A DNA stretch of 7,622 bases. Source: an uncultured Chloroflexales bacterium (GTDB lineage Bacteria > Chloroflexota > Chloroflexia > Chloroflexales > Chloroflexaceae). The stretch covers positions 1-7,622 of the forward strand of contig CALGUG010000038.1 of NCBI GenBank assembly GCA_937902315.1, given 5' to 3'. Made by a program: the position numbers and the translations under genes. Under the pieces are notes generated by a model. That model made no database searches, was not told the DNA's origin, and worked only from the letters and a program-made list of their open reading frames with translations. Positions 1 to 6,317 of the stretch are shown one piece after another; the stretch's first letter is position 1; the number at the start of each line of letters is the position of its first letter.

Positions 1-46
1 AGGGCAGATAACGCTGACCGTATGTCGATTTGTGGCTAATGTACAG

Positions 47-152
47 CTCCCGCATGCGGGAGAGGGGGCCGGGGGGTGAGGGCAGGCTAGCCCATTTGGT
101 AGCCGAAGGCGGACGCGCTGAGGACTGCATGGAAGGAAGAGACCTCACCGCC
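47..152 (+). repeat. Dispersed intergenic repeat, left copy
   Basis: A non-coding element just downstream of the glycosyltransferase gene. It starts with a perfect 16-bp palindrome (47-62, CTCCCGCA/TGCGGGAG), continues into a G-rich tract (61-84), then a conserved block around TAGCCGAAGGCGGACGCGC (100-118), and ends in GGAAGAGACCTCACCGCC (135-152). GGCGG at 108-112 and CCGCC at 148-152 can pair, so the right half may also fold. Positions 55-118 match the reverse complement of 7535-7598 at 62 of 64 bases, counted by eye, and the right half recurs in weaker form at 4382-4434. It resembles the short, palindromic, extragenic repeats dispersed in many bacterial genomes. It carries no gene and shows no U-tract, so it is not an obvious intrinsic terminator. 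Confidence 0.8.
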
Positions 153-181
153 AAAGCGCCGAAATGCAGCAAGAGCAAGTG

Positions 182-1327
182 TTATGAGCGCACGTAACGT
201 TGATAGACCTCTTCGTAGACCTTGAGCGTGCGCTCGGCGCTGGTCTTCCACGAAAAGCGTTTGGCTTGCTGCAAACCGCGTTCGCGCAGCTCTTGGGCGA
301 GATCTTTGTCGTTGAGAATGCGCAGAATGGCCTCGCCCATGCCGTCGATATCTTCGGGGTCGACCATCAAGCCAGCGTCGCCGACCACTTCGGGCAGCGA
401 CGAGCGGTTGGAGCTAACAACCGGAGTGCCGCAAGCCATGGCTTCAAGCGGCGGAATGCCGAAGCCTTCCCAGCGCGATGGGAAGACGAACACGCTCGCG
501 GCCGCGTACCAGAGCGGCAGATCTTCGCTGGCCAAAAAGCCCGGGAAGTGAACGCGATCTTTGAGATTCAGCTCTTCGAGGCGGCTGAAGATGCGGTCGT
601 ACATCCAGCCCTTGCCGCCGCCGATGATCAAGGGCGCATCGGTGCGAGTGGCGATTTTGGCGAAGGCTTCCAGCAAATTGGGCAGGTTTTTGCGCGGTTC
701 GAGCGTGCCCACAAACAAAATAAAACGCTCGGGCAGACCGACACGGCTACGGAACTGGGCGATCTCGGCGGGACTGGCGGGCTTAAAGCGCTCGTCGCAG
801 GCGTTGGGTGTGACCGTGATGCGCTCGGCTGGTACATCGAGCAGGCGCATCAGCTCGCGCTTGGTGAATTCTGAAACGGCTAGAATATGCTTGGCGTTGC
901 GCCCGGTCACTCGCGCCGACCAGTTCAGGTAGGTGCGGTTATAGCCTCGGAAGGTCTGGGGGAAGCTCATGGGAGCGAGATCGTGAACGGTCACCACGGC
1001 CGGAACAGGGCAAAAGAGCGGCATGGCGACATGCATACCGTGATAAATATCGGCTTTGGTGGCGCGTAACAGTAGTGGGGCGACCAGATGCTCCCAGGGA
1101 ATGCGCACACGCGGATTGATGGTATGAAAAAGGTTCGGTTTGACCTTGAAGTTCGAGGGCAGATTGAGCTGGTGCAGATCGAGGCCGCGAGTTGTGTAAA
1201 CGCTATAGCGGTTGCGCCGATCGATCGTACCCAGAGCGCGAATGATCTCTTCGCTATAGTTCGAGATTCCGGCTCGTCGGAATGAGTTGCTATGCGCGAT
1301 CAGATGTCCATTAATAGCAATATGCAT
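182..1327 (-). CDS. Glycosyltransferase family 4 (GT-B fold)
   Basis: A 381-residue GT4 enzyme that probably transfers a sugar from a nucleotide-sugar donor to a growing surface glycan at the cytoplasmic face of the membrane. The N-terminal Rossmann-like domain (about 1-190) opens with MHIAINGH and has RRAGISNYSEE at 17-27, HDL at 115-117 and VSEFTKREL at 151-159. The donor-binding domain has GTLEPRKN at 207-214, with the Arg212/Lys213 pair typical of GT4, and the EX7E motif Glu287/Glu295 within EGFGIPPLE, followed by AMACGTPVV. Length is normal for the family. There is no signal peptide or membrane span. The ATG start is preceded only by a weak GAGAAG, but the first codons are typical of GT4 proteins. 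An intrinsic terminator ends 25 bp upstream, so it is not simply the second gene of a lepB operon. The family is clear; donor, acceptor and product cannot be read from the sequence. Confidence 0.93.
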   Translation of the reverse strand: MHIAINGHLIAHSNSFRRAGISNYSEEIIRALGTIDRRNRYSVYTTRGLDLHQLNLPSNFKVKPNLFHTINPRVRIPWEHLVAPLLLRATKADIYHGMHVAMPLFCPVPAVVTVHDLAPMSFPQTFRGYNRTYLNWSARVTGRNAKHILAVSEFTKRELMRLLDVPAERITVTPNACDERFKPASPAEIAQFRSRVGLPERFILFVGTLEPRKNLPNLLEAFAKIATRTDAPLIIGGGKGWMYDRIFSRLEELNLKDRVHFPGFLASEDLPLWYAAASVFVFPSRWEGFGIPPLEAMACGTPVVSSNRSSLPEVVGDAGLMVDPEDIDGMGEAILRILNDKDLAQELRERGLQQAKRFSWKTSAERTLKVYEEVYQRYVRS

Positions 1328-1352
1328 ACATACTTCTCAAAAGCTCAATAAT

Positions 1353-1391
1353 AAAAAAAGTTTCTGTTGCATCGAAGGACGCAACAGAAAC
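1353..1391 (-). terminator. Intrinsic terminator of lepB
   Basis: A perfect 11-bp inverted repeat (GTTTCTGTTGC at 1360-1370 and GCAACAGAAAC at 1381-1391) encloses a 10-nt loop. On the minus strand it is followed directly by seven T residues (complement of 1353-1359). This is a textbook rho-independent terminator placed just after the lepB stop codon. Its T-tract ends only 25 bp before the ATG of the glycosyltransferase gene. Confidence 0.88.
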
Positions 1392-1422
1392 AGTATACAC
1401 AAAGAATCTGGTTAGTTGTCAG
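1392..1422 (-). promoter_or_regulatory. Possible promoter for the glycosyltransferase gene
   Basis: On the minus strand, CTGACA (complement of 1417-1422) and TATACT (complement of 1392-1397) each match the sigma-70 consensus at 5 of 6 bases, but the 19-bp spacer is longer than ideal. The predicted start would fall near 1385, inside the first arm of the lepB terminator hairpin. Such a transcript would lack most of that arm and could escape termination. This is a tentative call from sequence only; the -35 box overlaps the 3' end of lepB. Confidence 0.3.
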
Positions 1423-2164
1423 GGAAAGTGTGCGAGTGAATTAAGCCTACATCGCTGAAGGGAAAGTAGATCAGGGCGGCTTTGCCGATCACGCGCTCGA
1501 GCGGAAGCGAATCCCATTCGCGCGAGTCGCTGCTGTTGCCACGGTTGTCGCCCATCACAAAGACGGTTCCTTCGGGCACTTTGACTGGGCCTTTGCCGCA
1601 GGCATGGTAGCTTTCGCAGCGAGTCGCTTGGCCTTGCAGATAAGGCTCGTCGAGCAGCTTGCCGTTGACATAGACTTTATTTTCGCGAATGGCCACTTCG
1701 TCGCCCGCCACGCCGATCACGCGTTTGATGTAGTCTTTCTTGATGTCGTTGGGGTATTCAAACACAATAATATCGCCGCGTTGCGGCTGGCGGAAGAGGT
1801 AGACATCTTTTTTGGGCAGGTCGTGGTTGCCGGGCAAGAGCCGCAAGGGCGCATTTAAGTCAAAGTGGAAGTAGATTAATTTGTTGACAAGAATATATTG
1901 GCCGTTGTGGAGGTTCGGCTCCATACTCTGGCCTTCGATCTTGAAGTTTTGCTGAACACTACGAACAATAAAGAAGATTAGTAAAATAAAAATTGCGGTC
2001 TCAAGCAGATCAAGGACAATTCTTCGAACACTTGGGGTAGGGGCTGCATTTTCGGGAATATCGTAATCCCATGAGGGGAGGGCTTGAGGTGCGGGTATAG
2101 GCTTCGGCGCGACTGCATCGGTTGAATCAAGATTGAGTCTGCGTCGCAATGGTGTATCATTCAT
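1412..2164 (-). CDS. lepB: Signal peptidase I
   Basis: A 250-residue type I signal peptidase, which cleaves signal peptides from exported preproteins at the outer face of the cytoplasmic membrane. A Pro-rich N-terminal tail of about 48 residues precedes one membrane span (about 50-69, rich in I, L and F). The catalytic serine is Ser80 in GQSMEPNL and the general-base lysine is Lys147 in DYIKRVIGVAGDEV. The conserved GDNRGNSSDSR motif lies at 205-215 and RGDIIVFEYP at 129-138. One transmembrane span and this length fit the Gram-positive/cyanobacterial type rather than the E. coli enzyme. A short insertion near 183-189 holds two cysteines (C-x5-C). I prefer the ATG at 2164 because AGGGAG lies 11 nt upstream; an in-frame GTG at 2248 would add 28 residues but has no ribosome-binding site. 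It has its own promoter and terminator. Identification is secure. Confidence 0.95.
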   Translation of the reverse strand: MNDTPLRRRLNLDSTDAVAPKPIPAPQALPSWDYDIPENAAPTPSVRRIVLDLLETAIFILLIFFIVRSVQQNFKIEGQSMEPNLHNGQYILVNKLIYFHFDLNAPLRLLPGNHDLPKKDVYLFRQPQRGDIIVFEYPNDIKKDYIKRVIGVAGDEVAIRENKVYVNGKLLDEPYLQGQATRCESYHACGKGPVKVPEGTVFVMGDNRGNSSDSREWDSLPLERVIGKAALIYFPFSDVGLIHSHTFPDN

Positions 2165-2175
2165 ATCACTGATTT

Positions 2176-2181
2176 CTCCCT
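2176..2181 (-). promoter_or_regulatory. Ribosome-binding site that sets the lepB start
   Basis: AGGGAG on the minus strand lies 11 nt before the ATG at 2164. No comparable motif precedes the upstream in-frame GTG at 2248, so this site favours the 250-residue product. Confidence 0.65.
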
Positions 2182-2192
2182 GAGAGATGCGG

Positions 2193-2270
2193 GTGTGTTG
2201 TCTGGGCATCAAGTGTCTCGAGAGGGTGTAGACTTTTTTTGATGACACAAAAGGTGCAAGCGCAACACAC
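2193..2270 (-). other. Inverted repeat in the lepB mRNA leader
   Basis: GTGTGTTG at 2193-2200 and CAACACAC at 2263-2270 are perfect 8-bp complements. With transcription starting near 2268, the lepB mRNA would begin with GTGTTG and could pair its very 5' end with CAACAC about 65 nt downstream, shortly before the ribosome-binding site. The palindrome TCTCGAGA (2217-2224) lies inside the loop. A role in mRNA stability or translation is possible, but chance is not excluded. Confidence 0.4.
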
Positions 2271-2274
2271 TGGC

Positions 2275-2303
2275 ATTATACCGTATGGAAATTAAAATCT
2301 CAA
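2275..2303 (-). promoter_or_regulatory. Sigma-70-type promoter of lepB
   Basis: On the minus strand, TTGAGA (complement of 2298-2303) is followed after exactly 17 bp by TATAAT (complement of 2275-2280). The -10 box is perfect and the -35 box differs from TTGACA at one base. Predicted transcription start is near 2268, giving a leader of about 104 nt to the ATG at 2164. This is the strongest promoter match I see in the window. Confidence 0.7.
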
Positions 2304-2425
2304 TAGGATGCCGGTCGCATTGAGATACGCTCTTGGTCTGGCAAGCCATGGTCTGTGAGGCTCAAAACGGCTAAAAAACTTTACACTTAGTTGTCAATAT
2401 CGACCGCTTAAAGGAGACACGAGCT

Positions 2426-4156
2426 ATGCAACGGCGCGATCAAACGCTCGCCACCCTGGATCGCTATGGAAGGCTGTCGGATCTTGATCTGGTATTTGTA
2501 GACCGTTTGTCGGCGGCTAATGATGCGCAACTGCCCGCTCTCGATCAGATCGCAACCGCCGAGCCTTATCATTACTCGCCTCGCCAGCTTGGGCGCCTGA
2601 TGCGGCGGCTGATCTCGGCCTACGTTTGGCCCCATTCCGTTTTCTTTCACGATCAGGCATGTTTTGGGCCGCTCGTGCGTTGCGCCGCTTTGCTGAGCGA
2701 TTTGCAGCATGCTGATGGCACCTTCGATCAAGGCAATCTCCATTCGCCGCCCGATAGCAGCTTTACCATTCAAGATCTCTGTATCTGCTATCGCTTGTTG
2801 CAACTCGATAGCTCCGAGACGATGCGCCCGGTATGGGAGACGCTGGCTAGCATCATTCGTAAGGCGGCGCCCGCGCTCGTGTGCGGCGGAGTTCATACAC
2901 CCAACCACCGCTGGGAGATCTGCGCTTGCTTGGCACGCATCGACCAGCTTTGGCCCGACCCAGTCTACGCCGACCGCATCGACGCTTGGCTCAGCGAAGG
3001 CATCGATTGTGATTCGGACGGTCTCTATAGTGAACGTAGCCCAAACTACGCTTCTGCGGTCTCGAACCCGGCGTTCTTGACGCTGGCGCTTGTAGCGGGG
3101 CGCACAGCCCTGCTGCAGCCGGTGCGTCGCAATCTCGAAGCAACCTTGTATCTGCTTGAGCCCAATGGCGAAGTTGAGACGGTGCAGTCGCGCCGCCAAG
3201 ATCAGACCAAGCTTTTCGATGCTCTGCGCTACCTCTTGCAGTTTCGGGCCTTGGCGCTGCTCGACAACGACGGACGCTACGCCCAGATCGTGCGCGAGCT
3301 GTTAGAGCGCAGCGCCCAAGCTCAAGATGCCCAACTGGGCGACGCCTTGGCCGAAGTGATCGAACGCCCCTTTTTGGCCCAGCCGTTGCCGCCCAGCAGC
3401 GATCCGCCCCGTCGCTTTACCCAGCACTTCCCCGCGAGCAAGCTGCTGCGCATTCGGCGTGATGATCTGAGCGCGACCATCTTTGGCGGCACCGACTTCC
3501 ACCAGATCGACCAGATCGCCTCGGGCCTAGCCACCAACCCTACCTTCTTTAAGCTGCGTTCTGGAGCCGCCATTCTCGATTCGCTTCGTCTGATGCCCTC
3601 TTTCTTTGGGATCGGTCACTTTCGCAGCACGGGCCTAGAAACGCACGATGGACGCTATGTCTTGCAGCAGACCATGAGCGCCGCCTACTATCAACCTTTG
3701 AGCGCGCCCCATCTGCGCTCTTCGGGCGACTATCCCTTTAGCTATGATGGGCGCTTCTACGCCAAAATGGACTTCGAGCGACGCCAGCGCGACGAATTGC
3801 ACTTGCGCATCGCTGTCGAAATCGAGCCGCTCGCCGATGGCTTTGACCTGCTGTTTGATCTGAGCGAATCGGCGGTGCCTTTTACGCTCGAGCTCTGTTT
3901 TCGAGCTGGCGGCCGCCTAGAGGGCGAGCGGTTGCGTGAGTTGCCCGACGGTTCATTCCATTTGCTGGAAGGCTTTGCCAGCTATCGCGTCGGCTCAGAT
4001 GCGATTCACTTCGGGCCGGGCCTTTTGCAAACGCCGGTCGAGATCCAACATGGCGAGCGCTACACTCACCTTAACGGCGATCTGACCCCAGAGGGCCTGC
4101 GTGTCTACATAACAGGACGTTCGCCGCAGCGCTATCGGTTGCAGCTACGAGTCTGA
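2426..4156 (+). CDS. Heparinase II/III-like protein, probable polysaccharide-lyase fold
   Basis: A 576-residue protein resembling a family usually annotated as hypothetical or heparinase II/III-like. The N-terminal part (about 1-300) is helical and fits an alpha/alpha-toroid; the C-terminal part (about 335-576) is rich in beta strands and fits the beta-sandwich of these lyases. Candidate catalytic residues are Asn160-His161 in HTPNHRWE and Tyr201 or Tyr208 in LYSERSPNY, matching the Asn/His/Tyr pattern of PL15, PL17 and heparinase II enzymes. VETVQSRRQDQ (250-260) and NPTFFKLRSGAAILD (371-385) are other likely conserved stretches. There is no signal peptide, so it would act in the cytoplasm, perhaps on imported uronate-containing oligosaccharides. 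AAGGAG (2411-2416) lies 9 nt before the ATG. No transporter or other sugar-degrading gene is adjacent. Fold assignment is fairly likely; the reaction and substrate are inferred. Confidence 0.75.
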   Translation: MQRRDQTLATLDRYGRLSDLDLVFVDRLSAANDAQLPALDQIATAEPYHYSPRQLGRLMRRLISAYVWPHSVFFHDQACFGPLVRCAALLSDLQHADGTFDQGNLHSPPDSSFTIQDLCICYRLLQLDSSETMRPVWETLASIIRKAAPALVCGGVHTPNHRWEICACLARIDQLWPDPVYADRIDAWLSEGIDCDSDGLYSERSPNYASAVSNPAFLTLALVAGRTALLQPVRRNLEATLYLLEPNGEVETVQSRRQDQTKLFDALRYLLQFRALALLDNDGRYAQIVRELLERSAQAQDAQLGDALAEVIERPFLAQPLPPSSDPPRRFTQHFPASKLLRIRRDDLSATIFGGTDFHQIDQIASGLATNPTFFKLRSGAAILDSLRLMPSFFGIGHFRSTGLETHDGRYVLQQTMSAAYYQPLSAPHLRSSGDYPFSYDGRFYAKMDFERRQRDELHLRIAVEIEPLADGFDLLFDLSESAVPFTLELCFRAGGRLEGERLRELPDGSFHLLEGFASYRVGSDAIHFGPGLLQTPVEIQHGERYTHLNGDLTPEGLRVYITGRSPQRYRLQLRV

Positions 4157-4208
4157 CCTTTTTGGAAGATAAGGCCTGTAAGCCACTTAGCTGAAACCAG
4201 CGCGGTCG

Positions 4209-4260
4209 ATCGTACCCTTCAACAGGCGGTTTTTGAGCTTGCCGAAGGGCGGGGTACGAT
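4209..4260 (+). repeat. Inverted repeat downstream of the lyase-like gene
   Basis: ATCGTACCC (4209-4217) and GGGTACGAT (4252-4260) form a perfect 9-bp stem. Inside it, TTC/GAA and GGC/GCC can extend the fold with bulges. It lies about 50 bp past the stop codon of the upstream gene and could be a 3'-end hairpin, but no T-run follows, so it is not a standard intrinsic terminator. Confidence 0.45.
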
Positions 4261-4273
4261 TGCAGCCTTTCAA

Positions 4274-4301
4274 ATCAGATCCGTATTTGGAATGATCTGA
4301 T
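4274..4301 (+). repeat. Perfect 8-bp hairpin ATCAGATC/GATCTGAT
   Basis: ATCAGATC (4274-4281) and GATCTGAT (4294-4301) are exact complements with a 12-nt loop. The right arm overlaps by two bases with the 13-bp inverted repeat starting at 4300, so the two foldings compete. No T-tract follows. Function unknown. Confidence 0.45.
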
Positions 4302-4470
4302 AGCAAATCCGCACGCTTGGCTTTGCAGGGGGCGTTTGGGCGCAGGCAGACGAGCAGCCGAATGTTTGGAAAGGATGTTGATAGCCGGAGGCGGACGCGC
4401 TAGAAGCCGAATGGGGGCTAGACGCCTCTCCGCCAAGTTAATATCTGAAGCGAACAAGCGGATTTGCTAT
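4300..4470 (+). repeat. 171-bp segment bounded by 13-bp perfect inverted repeats
   Basis: ATAGCAAATCCGC (4300-4312) and GCGGATTTGCTAT (4458-4470) are perfect complements. They enclose the middle copy of the dispersed repeat (4382-4434) and a weaker internal pairing between GCGCTAG (4397-4403) and CTAGACGC (4418-4425). I see no clear target-site duplication outside the arms. The layout could be a decayed miniature element or a large RNA fold; the sequence alone does not decide. Confidence 0.45.
4382..4434 (+). repeat. Dispersed repeat, middle partial and diverged copy
   Basis: TAGCCGGAGGCGGACGCGCT (4382-4401) matches 100-119 at 19 of 20 bases. Weaker similarity continues through AGAAGCC and CTAGACGCCTCTCCGCC (4418-4434), which parallels the GAGACC...CCGCC ends of the other two copies. 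The hairpin and G-rich half is missing upstream, but a degenerate version may lie downstream at 4514-4548 (TCTCCCGCTCGCGCGAG followed by GGAGTGGGGAAAAGGCA), in the opposite order to the left copy. Confidence 0.6.
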
Positions 4471-4576
4471 GAAGAGTTAGCCGAGTGTTTCGAGAACGTA
4501 AAGCCAAACTCCTGTCTCCCGCTCGCGCGAGAAGGAGTGGGGAAAAGGCAACTGGGTTTGCTAGAACCGGCGAGGC

Positions 4577-4605
4577 TTGCCGCGGACGAAAGTGCGGGGT
4601 ATGAT
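4577..4605 (+). promoter_or_regulatory. Promoter of pgi
   Basis: TTGCCG (4577-4582), a 17-bp spacer and TATGAT (4600-4605) match the sigma-70 pattern at 4 of 6 and 5 of 6 bases. Transcription would begin near 4612, giving a leader of about 32 nt. This placement rules out use of the in-frame TTG at 4611 as the start codon of this transcript. Confidence 0.55.
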
Positions 4606-4627
4606 AGAACTTGTTTTTGTTTGTGGC

Positions 4628-4636
4628 AAAGGAAGG
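4628..4636 (+). promoter_or_regulatory. Ribosome-binding site that sets the pgi start
   Basis: AAAGGAAGG ends 7 nt before the ATG at 4644. It lies inside the reading frame that would open at the TTG at 4611, which has no such site, so the ATG is the likely start. Confidence 0.7.
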
Positions 4637-4643
4637 TTTGAGA

Positions 4644-6269
4644 ATGGCAGAATCATTAACTGGGAGCGCAGCTTGGAACAAGCTGAGCACGCACTATGCC
4701 CACATCAATACCAAACATCTTCGAGACCTGTTCGCTGAAGATCCGCAGCGTGGTGAGCGCCTGACACTCGAAGTCGAGGGCATCTATTTCGACTATTCCA
4801 AGAACCGCATCAGCGACGAGACGATTCAGCTCTTGGTCGAATTGGCCCAAGAGCGTGGTTTGCGCGAGCGTATTGACGCGATGTTCAGTGGCGAGAAAAT
4901 CAACACAACCGAGAATCGCGCTGTATTGCACGTCGCTCTGCGCGCCCCGCGCGATGCCACGATTATGGTCGATGGTGTGAACGTTGTTCCCGAAGTGCAC
5001 GCTGTGCTCGACAAGATGGCCACTTTCGCCGATCAGGTTCGCTCGGGAGCTTGGAAGGGTTACACTGGCAAGCCGATCAAGAACATCGTCAATATCGGTA
5101 TCGGCGGCTCCGATCTCGGCCCGGTGATGGCCTACGAGGCCCTCAAGCACTACAGCCGCCGCGACCTAGTCTTCCGCTTTGTCTCCAATATCGATGGCAC
5201 CGACTTTGTTGAAGCTACGCACGACCTCGATCCCAGCGAGACGCTCTTTTTGGTGGCCTCCAAGACCTTCACCACCTTGGAGACGATGACCAACGCCCAT
5301 AGCGCACGCGCTTGGCTGCTCGCTAGCTTAAAGGACGAGGAGGCGATCGCTAAACACTTCGTCGCGATCTCGACCAATGCCAAAGAGGTCGCCAAGTTCG
5401 GCATCGATACCGCCAATATGTTTGGTTTCTGGGATTGGGTCGGTGGACGCTACTCTATGGACTCGGCCATCGGCCTCTCGACTATGATCGCGATCGGGCC
5501 AGATGGCTTCCGCGAGATGCTGGCTGGCTTCCATGCCATGGACGAGCACTTCCGCAACGCGCCTTTCGCTCAAAACCTGCCCGTGTTGATGGGCCTGCTC
5601 AATATCTGGTACACCAACTTCTTTGGGGCCGAAACTGTGGCTGTGCTGCCCTACGACCAGTATCTCAAGCGCTTCCCAGCCTATCTGCAGCAGCTCACCA
5701 TGGAGAGCAACGGCAAATCGGTTACGATCGACGGCGCACGTGTCGACTATCAGACCGGCGCGATCTACTGGGGCGAGCCGGGCACCAACGGCCAGCACTC
5801 CTTCTACCAGTTGATCCACCAGGGCACGAAGCTGATTCCCGCCGACTTTATCGCCTTCTGCCAGAGCCTCAATCCGCTCGGTCAGCACCACCACCTGTTG
5901 ATGGCGAATGTGTTCGCCCAAACCGAAGCCTTGGCCTTTGGCAAGAGCGCCGATGAAGTGCGCGCTGAGGGAACCCGCGAAGAGCTGGTGCCGCACCGCA
6001 CCTTCGAAGGCAACCGCCCGACCAATACCCTGCTGCTCGATAAGCTTACGCCTGCCGCGCTCGGCAAGCTGATCGCACTCTACGAGCATAGCGTATTCGT
6101 CCAAGGCGTGATCTGGAATATCGATTCATTCGATCAATGGGGTGTGGAGCTGGGTAAAGTGCTTGCCAATAAGATCGCTCCTGAGCTACAGAGCGAGAGC
6201 GAGCCAAACCTCCAGCACGATAGTTCAACCAATGCTCTGATTCGACGCTATCGCGCTCGCCAAGCCTAA
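4644..6269 (+). CDS. pgi: Glucose-6-phosphate isomerase
   Basis: A 541-residue cytoplasmic enzyme that interconverts glucose 6-phosphate and fructose 6-phosphate in glycolysis and gluconeogenesis. Both family signatures are present: DWVGGRYSMDSAIG at 264-277 and GVIWNIDSFDQWGVELGK at 488-505. Expected active-site residues are visible: Arg269 in GGRYS, Glu354 in MESNGK, His385 in GTNGQHSFYQ and Lys505 in GVELGK. The sugar-phosphate-binding region IGIGGSDLGP (151-160) and SKTFTTLET (206-214) are intact. The length fits the long form found in Enterobacteria and eukaryotes rather than the roughly 450-residue Bacillus form. The ATG at 4644 is chosen because of the ribosome-binding site at 4628-4636; a TTG at 4611 would add 11 residues. 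The gene has its own promoter and is separated from the next gene, on the other strand, by a long hairpin. Nothing is missing or broken. Confidence 0.97.
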   Translation: MAESLTGSAAWNKLSTHYAHINTKHLRDLFAEDPQRGERLTLEVEGIYFDYSKNRISDETIQLLVELAQERGLRERIDAMFSGEKINTTENRAVLHVALRAPRDATIMVDGVNVVPEVHAVLDKMATFADQVRSGAWKGYTGKPIKNIVNIGIGGSDLGPVMAYEALKHYSRRDLVFRFVSNIDGTDFVEATHDLDPSETLFLVASKTFTTLETMTNAHSARAWLLASLKDEEAIAKHFVAISTNAKEVAKFGIDTANMFGFWDWVGGRYSMDSAIGLSTMIAIGPDGFREMLAGFHAMDEHFRNAPFAQNLPVLMGLLNIWYTNFFGAETVAVLPYDQYLKRFPAYLQQLTMESNGKSVTIDGARVDYQTGAIYWGEPGTNGQHSFYQLIHQGTKLIPADFIAFCQSLNPLGQHHHLLMANVFAQTEALAFGKSADEVRAEGTREELVPHRTFEGNRPTNTLLLDKLTPAALGKLIALYEHSVFVQGVIWNIDSFDQWGVELGKVLANKIAPELQSESEPNLQHDSSTNALIRRYRARQA

Positions 6270-6278
6270 ACGAGCACA

Positions 6279-6317
6279 AGCGAGAGGGTGCGCTGCCTAG
6301 CAGCGTGCTCTCTCGCT
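6279..6317. terminator. Long hairpin between convergent genes
   Basis: An 18-bp stem (6279-6296 with 6300-6317, including three G-T wobbles on the plus strand) closes a 3-nt loop. It sits 9 bp after the pgi stop and overlaps the stop codon of the convergent NYN gene (6316-6318). Neither strand has a real T-tract after the stem, so it is not a canonical rho-independent terminator. It probably protects 3' ends or blocks read-through for both genes. Confidence 0.55.

Larger units (their letters stand above)
4157..4643 (+). other. Gene-free region rich in inverted repeats
   Basis: This 487-bp stretch between the lyase-like gene and pgi holds no ORF with a ribosome-binding site or a recognisable product. 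It contains several inverted repeats (4209-4260, 4274-4301, 4300-4470, 4508-4538), a partial copy of the dispersed repeat (4382-4434) and the pgi promoter near its right end. No clear intrinsic terminator for the upstream gene is visible. It looks like a site where repeat elements have accumulated and decayed. Confidence 0.7.

Noticed and set aside
200..874. Plus-strand open frame (224 aa) opposite the glycosyltransferase
   Set aside because: The minus-strand GT4 protein has all expected motifs; this frame is its antisense shadow.
2165..2248. N-terminal extension of lepB from a GTG at 2248
   Set aside because: No ribosome-binding site precedes the GTG, while AGGGAG precedes the ATG at 2164; the added 28 residues look unlike a conserved domain.
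2408..3199. Long minus-strand open frame (263 aa) opposite the lyase-like gene
   Set aside because: It lies antisense to a gene with a ribosome-binding site and recognisable motifs, has no family features, and is the usual by-product of high G+C codon use.
4336..4641. Open frame of 101 aa in the gene-free region before pgi
   Set aside because: No ribosome-binding site, runs through repeat sequence and the pgi promoter, and the product has no recognisable feature.
5328..6104. Long minus-strand open frame (258 aa) opposite pgi
   Set aside because: It is fully antisense to a clear pgi and its product shows no motif or plausible start signal.
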